Positions 45,187 through 59,043 of a stretch of DNA of 64,000 nucleotides are shown piece after piece. The DNA comes from Gnetum montanum (lineage: Eukaryota > Streptophyta > Gnetopsida > Gnetales > Gnetaceae). The notes under the pieces were generated by a model, which was given only the letters and a program-made list of their open reading frames with translations, was not told where the DNA came from and did no database searches. The number at the start of each line of letters is the position of its first letter. Within the stretch, counting starts at the first letter, position 1. The translations under genes were made by a program, and so were the position numbers. The stretch covers positions 64,721 through 128,720 of the forward strand of contig MNCI01013738.1 of NCBI GenBank assembly GCA_015680685.1, written 5' to 3'.

Positions 45187-46779
45187 GTTGCGATGGGATT
45201 GGTGATGCTTCTACTTCTTGCATAATGTTTAAGAATCGTGGCATTGATGGATGACCTAAAAATGATGGTTCTAATGTATATTGTACATCTAATTTCATTT
45301 TTTAGTCTATATGTGATAAATGTAATACCTACATCCAACCATACAAGTCTAGAATGTACACGTGGATCCTACCATAATTGGTAAATGAAATAGGCTAACA
45401 TCTAGGAATAGTTTGAAGAGATCACAAGTCATTGTCTTCTCAGCCATGTTTATAGTGGGCTCATAATGTATAGTTAATGTTATTAAGGGATATGATTATT
45501 GAGGTTGCTTGGTCCATATTGCTAAATACAAAAAATTACTAAAAATAGAAATAATACTAAACTATAACTAAATAATAATAGAAATAATATAAAATTTGAG
45601 ATTGATGAGCATTTGCTTGATCAACTTAATGTCATACTCTTGGATTCATAGATTTACCAATAAGAAACCAAACTAATTAATTATTAGGTGAACCAAATTA
45701 ACTAATTGTTGGGTAACCAAGTTAAATGTACTTAGTGCTTGAGGTCTTAGCATTCTCATTTTGCTTCTACTAATACAACAAAAAATTGTAAGAAAAGTAT
45801 TATAGAAATTTACTAGTTAATTTCGTAAAAATAAAGTATATAAAATATAAGTCTAATCTAAGTTAAAGGAGTAAAATATGATAGAATCAATTTCAATATT
45901 CATTATTAAAAATATGCTTGCATCCAAGTGTAACTAGTTGAATGCTAACTTTAGATAATTAACTTAAACATACACTATGAGCACTTGTTAACTAACTAAG
46001 AATTACAAGATTGAACTGCAAGAGCTTCCTAATACTAATAAAAATTAATGATTTCCACTAGAGCAAATCACATATATATAGGAAAACTCATTAATTGCAG
46101 CAATGCATCAACACCAACATAGTAAAGCCTTTGTTGATCCATATGCTCTTGCACATATATGTTAAATAGGCTACACAAGCACATATATTTATTATATTTT
46201 CTATGCTTCATCATACCCATACAACCAACTAAAACTCATCCCAAATTATACCAAAATGGATAGACTTCAATTACAAAAAAGATGTGGTGATAAGGACTTG
46301 ACTAAATTGATTGACTTGTAAGTGTTGTGTTACAAAATTTTTAAGTGGTTAGCTCAATTATAAAATTGTTGATAGATGACTTTATTACAAAAAATGGTAT
46401 GTATAATGGCTAATGTTAATCATAGCCTTGGTGACGTAGGCTCTTTTCTACTCTTCTTCAAGAATTGATAGATTAATAAAAGCCTCTTTCCATCTATCCA
46501 TGGATTCCCTACTTTTTAAGCATGACTATCAATCTTAGCAAGCACGAGTGCATCCCATAGATATGGCAAAGAAGTAAAGAGTTTTTTTTAGCGTTCATGA
46601 ACTAAGTAGTGAATTATTTGTATTATTATTGAGGTTTATAATGTATTTCTTGCATTCCTAAAGTTCATTTATCCATTTGTAAGCTCTTATACCACATCTC
46701 ATTAGAATTCATTCTCTTAAAATCCTACCTACAACCTCTACTTTATCTCTTCATGGATTTGTCATCAATCCAACCTCCT
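45187..46779. other. No gene recognised
   Basis: AT-rich debris. I see no motif that I can name. Confidence 0.4.
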
Positions 46780-47545
46780 AACTCCCTACCACTAGTGCCA
46801 TCACTAGTGATGCAAGAAGAACTACTAACAAAACTATAGCAAAAGAGTGCTACTAGGATGATTAATACATAAGAGGATGTGATGATAAATTAACCTAGAT
46901 CTAGGAAACGTCCATTTTTCAAAATAGGTCCAAAAAGGGTTCAAAGGATGAGGACATCACCTATATCCACCCCATCTACACATCCTCCTCAAGGCAACAC
47001 TACACTTCCATATTCTATGGATCTAATCTAACCACTATCATGCTCACTCAAACTATAATGCATTGGATTAAAGTAGGAGAACTTTTTAAGAAGAGAATAG
47101 ATCCCAAAAGCTCCTTAGTACATCTATAGATAGTAGGACATAAAGCTTGTAAGGCTCTACTAGATTCTTAGTTAGGAGAAAATCTAATTTCATAAGTATG
47201 TACAAAACCTAGAATCTTCCTCCATTGAAGAAAAGCAACATCCAACTAGAGCTTGCAGATCGGTCAATCATTGTCTCACTTAGACAAGTAGAAGATGTCA
47301 TCACCGCCATAAGTGACTGGTCTTATCCTGTCAACTTCTTAGTCATACGTGTATGAAAAAGAAAGGAGAATTTCTTATAATTATGGGAAGAGCATGGCTT
47401 ATCATTATGGATGCTAGGCTAGGAATTAGAGGCTTATCCTTGGAAATCTCCAAGGAAGATGAAGCTGAAATCAAAAAGTGATGTCGAGTTCCATATATCC
47501 TTGGCAATGTTGGTAGTAATTGACCATTGTGTCTACCTAACTACA
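46780..47545 (+). pseudogene. Gypsy protease fragment
   Basis: Near 47240-47500, with one frameshift: LELADRSIIVSLRQVEDVIT, then WSYPVNFLVI, then MGRAWLIIMDARLGIRG. In Gypsy proteases of Athila/Tat type the order is L.LADRS, W.YPVDFLV, ILGRPWLATADA, so this is the last half of a retropepsin. The upstream Pro/Ser/Thr-rich text may be the linker after gag. No LTRs could be assigned. Confidence 0.6.
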
Positions 47546-48284
47546 TCAGCCTTACCACAACATTTTCATTCATGTTGTTCGCTACCGCTTGCAGGGGTAG
47601 TCCTATTAAGGCATGGTCTTATTGCATGAAAAAATGTGGAGGGGGGGGGGCAAGGTTCTTAGAAGGGGCTACCTTCCCCACCATCATTGATGTTGCAATT
47701 CATCTCCTCCCCTGCTTCCATCGGTGTACTAATTGATTACCTTCCCTGCCACCACCATTCTTTACCTCCCATAGCACCACTGGTGCCATGATTTTTCGCC
47801 TGCATGACTCTAATGGGTGTCAAGAAAACCTTGCCTAGGCTGACACACAAGCCTACCTGGGTCACACAAGCCCTTGGAAGGGTAATGTAAGTCCTTAAGA
47901 GGGTAGCACAAGCCTTGCGATGAGTTCTTGTAATAGGTCATGGTGAGGTAATGTTGCATTAGCATCCTCCTCACCTGTTACTGCTCAACCCACCTACTAT
48001 GCCCCATGCTACCATTGCTCATTGTTGTGCATCTATAAATGCCCTTCTATTAATGCGGTCACCACCATGCTAATTTTTGCGATGAGCATCATCAGCCTAC
48101 CTTCTTAGCAAGTTCAGTGAACAGAAAAAGTTTCTACAAATTGATAGAAAAGTTGAACTTTTCTATCAATTAATGGTAACCTTTTAAACATGTTAAAAAT
48201 GGATGATAAAATTTAAATTTAAAAATGTGAGAATAGTTTTAAAAATGAAATTTGGCACATTTGCATTTACCTTGATAAAATTTT
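47546..48284. other. No gene recognised
   Basis: Contains a ten-base G run near 47641-47651 and repeats of an 'acacaagcc' word near 47845-47915. No ORF with recognisable content. Confidence 0.4.
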
Positions 48285-48288
48285 CGTA

Positions 48289-48350
48289 ATTAAGCATGCT
48301 CAATCTAGAGTAGTACTAGAATGGGTGATCTCTCGAAAAGTCTCGTTTTT
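48289..48350 (+). ncRNA. 5S-rRNA-like segment (Cassandra-type TRIM or 5S-derived SINE relic)
   Basis: TTAAGCATGCTCAATCTAGA, followed by GTAGTACTAGAATGGGTGAT and CTCTCGAAAAGTC, matches the 3' half of plant 5S rRNA (..TTAAGCGTGCTTGGGCGAGA, GTAGTACTAGGATGGGTGAC, CTCCTGGGAAGTC..), including the A box start and the C box of the internal Pol III promoter. The 5' half of 5S is not seen. Plant Cassandra elements carry such a segment in their LTRs. A 5S pseudogene or SINE is the alternative. Confidence 0.55.
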
Positions 48351-49731
48351 CGTGCCTTAAGTCTTATAATTCAAAAACCATAGATTTTAATTTTGAAAGC
48401 CTTTTTGGATGAACAAAGAGTTGTTTCATATAGATTTTAACCTCTCAAATGCAATAGTGAAGTCAAATCAGCTGTACAAGTTCCAAAAATTTGTTTATTA
48501 TGCCTTTTCCAACATGATGCCTCAAGACCCTTGGAGACTCATTTTAGCATAACTTGGGCATATGATGTCCATTTCTAACATATGAATAGTCATTCCTAAT
48601 ATTTTTCAACCTCCTAAACTTAATCTTGAGGTTAAATTTGTCATTTAAATACCCAAAAATTTAATGATATTGTAAATTGTATGTTAAGAGGGCATAACAT
48701 ACACTAACTAATCATGTTTAATAATATAACCTCTTCAACCTTAAGATTAATTTTTAACCTCTATAGAAATATAGTTTAAGATTTTTTTAAAAAACCCCAA
48801 GTATCTCATTAGTTACACTACTAGAGTCAATGTCNNNNNNNNNNNNNNNNNNNTGTGGAGGGGGTTAGAAATATCATTAAGAATCTAGGTAATGTACCTA
48901 GGTGTTATTGATTAAAAATAAATTAATTAGTTAGTGAACTAGAATGATCAAGAAGAGGTATATCAATTCATATTGCAACCAAATCATATGATAGAACAAC
49001 ATGGAAAGTCATAATCTCATTCTGACAAGGTGTATGATACCCATGAAGAGAAATGACCTAGGAGAGAATTCAAAAATTAGAATGAAAGTAGCAACATATA
49101 ATGTGCTAGAAAGATCTCTAACTAGTGAATGAAAATATTTGCTATGTCCACCATGGGCCTTGGACTAGCATGACTATCGATACCCATGCATCTTTGCAAA
49201 GTGCTCATAGCATAAGTGACATTCTCTTATTGAGGTTGTTGTTGACCTTTTGGTATGTTAAAACCTTAGAGAAAATGGAGAATGTAGAATGTGTGTGTAT
49301 GTGATCTTGTAGAACCATAAGAGAGTTAATCAACAAAGCACTTCAAATAGAGAGATAATACTTTTAGAACGTGAGCTACAATGTTGAAATGAAGACTAAG
49401 GAAAACAAGATAAGAACATGGATGTTAACAAAGTCTATGAATCAAATGAAGATGTTTCAAGGACTAGCGAGAAGCCAAAAGGCCAAAGGAATGCTTCAAA
49501 CCCCAAAGTGTATTTGGAATGTAGATGTCTCACTAAAATAGCAAACATCCATCTAGCATAATAGAGGTCTACAAGAAGATGTCTCATAGTAAATGTTTAC
49601 TCCTTCAAGTAGACATCTCTCTTGCATTAAATCTAGTCACAAACAAACTTCTCATCCTTGAAGTAGATATCTATACTAGTTGTTTGATAGCTATTGCATG
49701 AATTCCAAGTAGTTTTTGTAAACTCTAATGG
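48351..49731. other. No gene; assembly gap inside
   Basis: AT-rich. Ambiguous bases at 48835-48853 mark a gap. The remaining sequence shows no domain. Confidence 0.5.
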
Positions 49732-50683
49732 TGATAAGACATGATATGTCAAGAAACTTTATCAATGCATCCCTGTTAATGCATCTTAGATGCATCATTA
49801 CATATGTGTGGGTGAAAATGCATTAATGCATTACTAGGTAGTGCATTCTAGATTCATTTTCATAGCCTCATTGATGTAGCTAAATGTGTTAATGCATCCC
49901 TGTCGATGTAATGCTTGTATTTGCCTATAAATAATCAAGCACCTGCCTTGTATTAGGCCCCATTTGGTTAGTAGTGTAGCTAGACACTTGCAGCTTTATT
50001 TCATAATCTTAGCAAATAGTTAGTGAGTGCTCATAATGTGGATTTTAGTTAGTTGTATAGTGTCTTATTGGAGTGGAATTATTCCTAGACACATTCCATG
50101 AATGACAATAAGATTGAGATTGATTCCTACTCATTGCAGCACTTTGACATAGAATAGATTTATTTTCAATGGAATTTTTTTTCTATGTACTTAGTTAACA
50201 TTTACATTTCTATTCATGTTAATCAATTAGTGGAATGAGGATGACTATTTTCAAGAGTAAACACATATTCACTTGGTAATCCCATTAGTGTTATTGCTTG
50301 GTTTTCCTAGTAGCATAACACTTAATAATCCCAGCAATGGATACATGAGTTCAAAATGTGTATGGGGAGCTAGGTATGGACACTCATCATTCTTAGGGTA
50401 CTTAAGGATTTATATTCTTATTATTAATTAGTTTAAATAATTAATTTCTACCTTATTATCTGCTTAGTTTAAGGGCCACACAACATCAATAATCATATGC
50501 CTCACTTTGGATTAAGCCATACGTGACAAAGCTAACACTACTCCAAATGGGAAGATAGTGAGCTATGATCAATCCTTAACAATCTAGATACCACACTAGT
50601 TGCATCCATGAAATTCGACCAAATTGCACATGAACACTTATGATTCATATGGTTGTGCATAGGGGGGTATCCATTGCTCATCA
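49732..50683 (+). repeat. 5' LTR of element D
   Basis: TGATAAGACATGATATG to GCTCATCA. In place of the GATATCG palindromes of A/B, U3 has repeated ATGCATCC...TGTTRATGCATC words (49762-49915). CTATAAATA is at 49925-49933. Confidence 0.8.
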
Positions 50684-50815
50684 TTAACATCATTGCGAGG
50701 GATGATGCTAGTTATTTAAATTAGTTATATTAGAAACAATAATTCTAAGAGCATTAATGAATTATCTTTTAAGAAAAATTAATATTCTATGTCACACACA
50801 TTATTAATTAAAAAC

Positions 50816-52430
50816 ATGTCTTCTTCATATAAAGCTGATAATCCATTATATGATGAGAACACTAGCAGGAAACATGGTAGGTTCTATATGGAAGAAAATT
50901 GGAATGAATTAATAAACATAGAGGTCTCATATGCTCATTTAGATCCTTACTACATTCAAAAACTACATTTGACTAATGTAGAAAATCTTAGAGGAGATGA
51001 AGTAAGTCCTAGAACAAGGAGGACCTTAAAGACTAGGACCTCCTCTAAACCTAGGAAAGATCAATCAAGGAACCATAGGGGAAGAAATAAGAGCCATGGC
51101 GATTCTCACAGTTCATCATCTTTGGCTTCCTCTTTAACATCTAGTTCTGATGAAGATGAATGTAGGTATAGAGATAAAGATACACTACGAGGTTAAGATG
51201 AAGATAGAAATAGAATGCAAGGGCAAGATGAAAGATATCAAAGTAAGCATAGACGAGATCATTACTATCAAACCAATTGAAATTGGGATTATCACCATGA
51301 CAGGTTTAATGAATATGAACCCTTCCTAGCTACTAGGAGCATAATACAAATTAGGGAGGTAGTTCAAATACCTCATAGGCATCAAAGGGAAAGTTGCATC
51401 AAATGACTTAATATGAATACCATTCCTAAATTTAAGGGAGGCTATAATTCTGATGATCCCCTACATCATTTACTAGTCTTCCATGATGCTTGCTCTTTAT
51501 AAAACATTGAATGTAGGTGGAAAATGCTTAGGCTCTTCCCTAGGACACTAATAGAAGAATTTTAAAGTTGGTATAGGTCATTGGAACTAGATTCAATCCA
51601 TCGGTGGTCCACAATGCTTAAGCTCTTTAAAAAAAATACCAAACCTATGAAAGAGTCCAATCTAAGAAAAAAAATCTAAGGATGAAAGAAAGAAAGCCAT
51701 GAATCCTTGGATATATAGCCTTGGATAGATACTATTCTATACTAAATACATGTCCAAGCCATGGTTTTTCTCAAAAAGAGGAGCTGCTCCATGATAATAG
51801 ATGGGCTTCATAGCAACATAAGGGAGACCTTTGGGATCTATGCTCAAGGATGATTAGCAGAACTAAGAGCCCATCAAATACAAAGGACAATTTAATAGGT
51901 GGAAAAATAAGAATGAGAGGTGTGTAAAAGGGAGAGTTTAGAGGAATATAACTAGGATCCAACTCTTTACAAAAAAAGAGATCCATATTTATGATTAGGA
52001 AAAAGAGGAAACTCTTAATGAGTTGATTTCATGCAAAAACTTGCCAATAAAAAATTCTATTGCTAAGATTGAAGTAAGGATAGACAAGATGTGGAAGTTG
52101 ATGAATGAAAAAGTTACAACCAACTTGAAAATCATGGAGGATAAGGTAAAGAAAAAAGGATTAGGTGATCAAAACAAGAAGAGGAAAAAGAACAAAGAAA
52201 TAGGTAAGGACACTTATCAGTAAAAAGGGAAAATAACTATAGTGGAAGAGGTTATAGACTTAGATATAGAAGAGGATGATGTATTTGACATATGCCAATA
52301 TGAACATCCAAAGGGCTATTGCCTAGTTCTGTTACATCTACAAGAGTTTGGGGCTTTTACTTTAAATTCCAAGTTTTTAGCAAAACAAATGCCTAGAAGA
52401 TTGTCTTATCCACAAGGTAATTATAGATAG
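50816..52430 (+). pseudogene. Gag of element D (broken)
   Basis: Starts MSSSYKADNPLYDEN at 50816, shared with F. A Ser/Arg/Lys-rich region (50970-51190) ends with a stop at 51194. The gag core follows: IPKFKGGYNSDDPLHHLLVF, then a CRWKMLRLFPRTL, W-RSLELDSI segment (51420-51600), as in Gypsy gags (KF.G....DP..HL..F...C...W....LFP.TL...W...L). A Lys-rich helical end lies at 52020-52220. Roughly six stops. Confidence 0.65.
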
Positions 52431-53635
52431 CCCTACAACCAAAAGTACTATCTCAGTGGGATTTCTTATCAACTTCAAAACTACTATTAACCATAGTGGA
52501 AAAATCCATAGTGATGCGGAATAACATCAACAAACCAACAATATTCTTATTGTCAGCTAGACCCTTATGGATACTATGTTCAACAACCTATTTCTTCAAG
52601 TGGTTCTACTTCCTTTACCTCAAATCACCATTACTACTCTCTTGAATACCATCAACCCACAAGATCTCCTATGGGATCACCATATTGCACATCTTATCCT
52701 CCATCACATTCTTAGTACTCTCATACTTTTCTCCAACATATGTCACCACCAATAATATAGGAAGGATTGGCATCACAACCTCAACAGAAGAATGCTACTT
52801 ATGCTGTATATATAAGTGAATGATAATTTTAGTAGATATTAGCAAAAGTCTTAGAAACATCCTTTCTTTAGGATGGTTTCCACACATGTGAATAAAACTA
52901 GTGGACCTACTAGCTCATCAGAACCAACACAAGGGAAATCTTGTGCAACCTCCTTCCTTACAAAAATAATGTCTCCTAATCCTAGACAAGAGCCAACAAC
53001 TATTAATACTTCAACACAAAACATAAAATATGTCATTGTGGAGAGATAGAAAATTCCATGCATTAATAATAATGTTAAAGGATATGGTTGTGGGCCAAAA
53101 TTTCAAACTATTAACATAATCCCAATACCAATCCACAACAAACTTAAGGAATAAGTGTGTGTGCAAAACCAAGTCTACATAATAGTCACTAAACTAAAAG
53201 ATACCTAGTGGCTTGAAAATGAGAATAAAAAACCATTCATAAGATGCATGGAAACATCCAATTCATTTATTAGTTCTAGTTCTAAGAAAGTGAACCAAAT
53301 AGAGAATTTAGAAAAGCACATCTTACACTTTGACTATACACCAAAAGAAGATGTTAAAAAGGAAGACAGAAGAACTAAAATAGAAAATTAATAAGGAAAC
53401 ATGTTTAGATCCCTGAAAAATTAAATACCTTTTAGTCCAACTAAAGATATATCTCCAAATTATCAAAAAGTAATTATCATCAATGTTAAATGTGCTACCA
53501 AGTGAAAAATTAAATCATTAAAGATGATAAATGGAAAACGTATGGTATATAACAATGGGAATATGCAGTCCATTTTTTGAATGCTTGCCCATGAGATTAC
53601 TCATGGGGGAGATGCCCCATCTTGAATCAAGAATT
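52431..53635 (+). pseudogene. Gag tail of element D
   Basis: Gln/Tyr/Pro/Ser-rich low-complexity coding remnant (52440-52800), then a Lys/Asn-rich part (52850-53600) ending with a THGGDAPS-type stretch and stop near 53623. No protease active site (D-S/T-G) seen. Confidence 0.4.
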
Positions 53636-55787
53636 AATAAGTGCATTATCACTTTTTTGTTTTACAATTTTTTATTCTTTTTCTATTTCTTCAATTTTTT
53701 TTGATTGTTAATATGTTTTCTATTTCTTGTTATTTTTATTTTCTTTGTAATTTTCTCTTTTAAAAGTTATTTTATTTTTGTTTTATGAATGTCTAGTATG
53801 TTTTTGTTAATAATATTTTCAGTCATGATGCAAAAGTCAACACCATGTGGTGGGTTTTTGTCTTATGCTATCAAGTTGATTTGGTAAATAATTATGTAAT
53901 GCAATGAGACCACATCATACATCCCTCCAATTTCTTTAAATAAGAGGTATTTATGATGAAAGAAAGATGGTTCTTCTTACATGAAATGAAAATTAACTAT
54001 TGATCATTGTGCCTTGAAGAAAAAGGAAAATACCAAGTGTCAATGGCAAAGGATGTGACCTCAAGGAGATTTGTTGGGTTTTCTTCTTGACTTCCTTCCT
54101 GTGGTCTATGATTCCTCATGGAATGTATCATCACTCCTATTTTTGATCAATAAATAGGAAGCATGTCTTTGCATGGTGTGGTTTCCATGAAAAAAAAGAG
54201 AGAGAAAGAAAGAAAAAAAAGAAAAGAGATAAAAAGAAAAAAATTAATGGAAATTCAAGGAATATCCCTTAGACATAATAATGGGATACATGCATTGGCT
54301 ATAGGGTTGGAAAGAGATGTTACCCATGCCTAAAGGATCACCTGTAACTAAGGCCCTTCCTTCCTTCCTTCTTCTTTTTTATTTCTGGAGTAATGTTCAT
54401 TCTCTATGGTTGTTATGAACTCATAATGGTAGGAAAGAAGAAATGAATTAGTGTGAGGCCACTGTTAATGATATCGACTTACTTTGAAACTTAAACAGGA
54501 TAGGTATGATGATCATTTTAATCATAATTAACATAAGAACCTATTGTAGACATGGTTAAGTACCTTACATCCCAATCTCTACAATCCCTTCTTATCCCAT
54601 TATTAACCTCACTGTTGTATGCAATTATGGGCCTAATGATTTTGTATTGTATAGTGCAGGATCCTAACAAAGGCAGTTATGTGTTGTTTGGAATAAAGGA
54701 ATGATCTACATTTAACTTCTAAGGTGTCCACATACATCTATAGAAGTGGTTATGCAAGGGCATTATGGTAGGAGCCTATTTTAGGTAGGAATCACTTGCA
54801 TAAATTTTGTTGATCATGGCTTTGAACCACACCTCACATCTTCAAGTACATCATTGACATCTTCTCTGAATTTATGCATGATTTTTCAATTAAATTCTCA
54901 TCAATTTTGAGTTATCTTTAATGCTTTTAATTTCCTCTACATTCAAAATTTCTTTGCCATCTTGTGAATTATACCTTTGGTCATAATTGTTCAAAAACTT
55001 GTACTCTTCTAGAGTTAAACTCATTTATCATTGGGGAGGGGGGTGGGGAGATGGGGGATGGGGGATGTATGTTGGTTAAGGATGTACCTTTTAAAATTTT
55101 TCTAGCACCTCATTTTTGAACATTATGATAACTAATAGTAAAAATAATCAAAATAACTTGAATAACTTGATGATTTAGTTATCTTAGAGCTTACATGGTA
55201 AATTTTTTTTGAATTTTGAGCTAACTATGGATTTGGGAAGGGTTATTCATTAATTAAAAATTATCAAAACTAATGTTGATCCTTTTGTGATTTCAAATGA
55301 TGCCAAATAGAATCCATAAAGTTGAAGGGCTTATAAAAGAAAAGGAAAAGAGGCCAAGAGAAAGATAGAGGAGGATATGGCCATGGGAAAATAGTAGCAC
55401 ATACAGGGATTAAAGCTCAAACGTCATATGTTTGGTGGATCCATGGGACGATGTAAAGAAAGTTTAGTTTATCCTTCAAAAATTTTCTCCATAAAAAGAA
55501 AAGCATCAACATTACAATCATGGTTGGAAAGACTGCCACCACTAGGGAAAACAAGAAGATTCATCTTCGGTGGATTTTTTGAACACGTTTGCAATTTTGT
55601 AAACTTTAATGTCTATCTAGTTTTTTTATCATTTTGTAATACATCCACTAAAATAAAATATTTTAATGCAACACTCCAATTTTGTAATGGTAGCCAATCT
55701 AGTCCTGATCACCCCATAAATTTTGTAATGAAATGTCATCCATTTATATATAACTCAAGGATGAGTTTTTAGTCAATTTTGGGGGTG
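53636..55787 (+). other. Spacer and remnant of element D
   Basis: 53640-55000 resembles the spacer of A (551-1850). G-rich low-complexity sequence lies at 55033-55068. The extra ORF of A/B is essentially absent. 55310-55787 resembles only the last few hundred bases before the LTR of A. No internal promoter palindrome is seen. Confidence 0.55.
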
Positions 55788-56515
55788 TGATGAGACATGA
55801 TATGCCAGGAAACTTCATCAACACATCCCCATTGATAAAGCCTCCTCAACTCATCCATGTCAATGCATCCTTGTTGATGCAACTTCATTGACGCATCCCT
55901 ATCAATGTAGCTAAATGTGTTAATGCATCCCCGTGGACATAATGCTTGTATTTCCCTATAAATATGTGGGTACTAGCCATGTATTTGACATCATTGGTCA
56001 GTACTGTAGCCAGACTCTTGTAGTTTTATTTTATTATCTTAGTAAATAGTTAGTAAGTGCCCATGGTGTGGATTTGAGTCAGTTGTATAGTGTCTTATTC
56101 AAGTGGCATTATACCTAGAAACATTCCATGAATGGGAATAAGATTGAGATTGATTCCTATTTATTGCAATACCTTAACTTAGAATAGATTTACATTCAAT
56201 GCAATTTATTTTCTATGAACTTAGTTTAGGATAGTTTAGGATTTATCTTCTTGCAATTAATTTATTTAAATAATTAATTTCTACATTAGTATCTAGTTAG
56301 TTTAAGGGCCACACGACATCAATAATCATATGCATCACTTTAGACTAAACCATACATAATAAAGCTACCACTAGTCGAAGTGGGAAGATAGTGACCTATA
56401 ATCAATACTTAACAATCTAGATACTACACAAGTTCCATCCACAAAATTCAACTAGATTGCACATGAGTGCTTGTGATATGTATGGTTGGTCATAGGGGGT
56501 ACCTACTATTCATCA
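55788..56515 (+). repeat. 3' LTR of element D
   Basis: TGATGAGACATGATATG to ATTCATCA. CTATAAATA is at 55956-55964. Shorter than its partner because of a deletion of about 190 bp near 56225. Confidence 0.75.
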
Positions 56516-57125
56516 AAATATATAAGACAAAGTGAAATCCTTAGGAATTATGCAAGAATTGTTCATTGAAAGATTCATTATTGGATAATCTAGATAATTT
56601 ATCTTTTTTTTTCATTGTATCATCATTTTCTTGTATTAATTGTATTAATTTTCAAGTACATGGGATTTGTAAATCAAGTTACACTCTTTTCTTATTCCTT
56701 TTCCTTCTTTATTATAGCCTTGTAGAGTTGATGTGCTTCTTGCAAGAAGGCAACTTCGTTGAGCTTGTTAGGACCTTGTTAACTTGTGTGATTTTATAGT
56801 AACAAAAAATTCAAAAGTGGAGCTCACATTTGTAAAGATTGTTGGATCCTTTAATCTAGATTTTAAAATTTTTTGGACCTTGTCGGATTGGGTGGTTTCG
56901 TAATGAAAAAACACTCTAGAGTGGAGCTCAAGTCTTGTAAAGGTTGTGGTGTCCCACAAACCATTTTTTGAAGAAATAAAGTCTAGAGGTGTGCATGGAT
57001 TCTACCTTCTAAGTGTGAATGCACCAAGTTGAGAAACCATGTAAAAGTCATATTTGATGTTGGTCATTGTAGCTATTTTAATTGGAAAACTTATTCAACC
57101 CCATTTTTAAGTTCTCGATCCTCAA
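56516..57125. other. No gene; diverged tandem duplication
   Basis: Two diverged copies of a block reading ggaccttgttr...gtggagctca, near 56771-56845 and 56876-56955. No coding domain. Confidence 0.5.
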
Positions 57126-59043
57126 CTATGGTGCCAATTGGTAACATATGTTAGAGTAGAGTATGAGAGTATTGAAAATATGATAGATGGTGAGAGAAAT
57201 GGTATGGTGATTTCATAGAAGATGTTCTAGGTTGATTATATTCAAGAGGGTAGTGGTAGTAAGTTGAGGCATGGGTAATAGAACCATTAGGAAAAATAGG
57301 CTTTTTAACATAGTATCCATTAGGGTTCAATTGGAAATAGGGATATTTCTAGTCTAGTGATGACATCTACCATGACTGTAAGTTTTTCCATTATTGTTGA
57401 TAATAGTGTTAAGGTTGATAAGGATATCCACTTAGGTAGTACTGTTGGTTGTAGGACTATCTATAATTTCCTTGTGAATAAGAAAATCTTCTACACATTT
57501 ACTTTTCCATGAACTTGAAATTCAAAGTAAAAGCCTTAAACGATTGTAGATATAACATAATTGGATAATAGTCCTTTGGATGTTTATATTGAAAAATTTC
57601 ACATCCATCCTCCTCCTCTAAGCTTGAGTCTACAACCTCTTGCATTATTGCATGTTTCTCATTTTTCCAATAAGTGTCTCTACCTATTTTCTTATTATTT
57701 TTCTTCTTCGTATCTTGATAAGTTGATCGTACTTAATTTACTTTGTCATCTATGATTTTCAATCTAGTTGTAACATCTTGATTTTCCAATTTTCATATCT
57801 TATCTATCCTTGCCTTAATCTTAGCGATAAAATTTTTTATTGGTAGGGTTTTATGTAAAATCATTTTATCAAGAGTCACCTCTTCTTCCTAATCATAAAT
57901 ATGGACCTTCTTCTTATGAAGAATTGGATCCCATAATTCTCCTTTTTCTTTTGTTACCTATTCAATTAACCTTTGTATCCAATGGACTCTTAGTTTTGAT
58001 AATCTTCCTTAGGCATAGATTTGAAGGGTATTCCTTGTTTTATTATGAAGCCCATCTATGATGTGAAGAAGTTGCTCATTTTTAGAAAACCCATAGACTA
58101 CGAAGCTATGTAGTTGATAATAGTATCTCCCCAAGGCCACATCAAGGGATTCATGGTTTTGTTACTTTTACCCTTGGATTTATTTTTGTTAGATTGGACA
58201 CTCTTGAATAGGTTTTTTATTTTTCATTGAAGAGCTCAAGAATTGTGGATCATTGGTGGATTGAATCTAGTTTCAATGATCTATACCAACTTTCAACTTC
58301 TTCTATTAGTATTGTAGAGAAGAGCTTAAGTTTTTACCACTTACTTTTAATATTTTATAAGGCATGGGAATCATGGAAGACTTGTAAATAATGGATTGAA
58401 TTAGAATTATACCCTCCCTTAAATATAGAATGTTATTCATATTAAGTCATTTGATGTAACTTTCTCTTTGATGCTTTTTGGATATTCTAATTACCTTCCT
58501 AATTCATATCATGCTTCTAATAATCAACAAAGATTCATCATTATTAGACATGTCATGGTTATAATACCTATCTCTATTTCTATTTATCTAATTATGATGG
58601 TCTTGTCTACACTCCCTTTGGTATCTTATATCTTGTTGTTAATCCCTACTTCTATCTTCATCTTGACCACTTAGTGGAGCTATATTTCCATACCTACATT
58701 CATCTTTGTCAAAACTAGATGGTAAAGATGGAAAGAAATATGGTGAAGTAGGAGAACTACCATGGCTTTTATGTCTTCCCCTATGGTCCCTTGGTTCATC
58801 TCCTCTAGGTTTGCTAAAGGTCCTGGGCCTTGAGACCCTCCTTGTTCTAGGACATATTCCATTTGCTCTAGGATTGTCCATTATAACTAAATGTAGTCTT
58901 TGAATGTAGTAAGGGTTTGAATGCAAATATGGGATCCTCACTTATAGTGGTTCACTCTAATTTTCTTCAATATAGATCCTATCATTACCTCTACCAATGT
59001 TTTCATAGTATAATGGATTATTGACCTTATGTGAAGATGACAT
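57126..59043 (-). pseudogene. Gag of element F (broken)
   Basis: ATG at 59043 (MSSSHKVNNPLY). 58941-58639 encodes NPYYIQRLHLVIMDNPRANG and a Ser/Arg-rich stretch parallel to 50940-51190 of D. The gag core follows near 58450-58250 with breaks. Ends by truncation within the Gln/Tyr-rich tail. Confidence 0.65.

Larger units (their letters stand above)
49732..56515 (+). mobile_element. Element D: gag-only LTR retrotransposon
   Basis: Two LTRs (49732-50683, 55788-56515), a degenerate tRNA-Asp-like PBS after the left LTR (AACATCATTGCGAGGGATG), gag (from 50816), spacer (53640-55000), a remnant region and a PPT (TTTTGGGGGTG). The internal part is 5.1 kb with no RT, RNase H or integrase, which fits a terminal-repeat gag-only non-autonomous element. 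The flanks (AATGG, AAATA) do not give a convincing target duplication. Confidence 0.8.

Noticed and set aside
45039-45338. 99-codon minus-strand frame
   Set aside because: Covers the right inverted-repeat arm and shows no domain; AT-rich codon use.
55021-55070. G-rich stretch as a G-quadruplex regulator
   Set aside because: G runs are present but lie in a degraded spacer with no promoter nearby; low complexity is the simpler view.
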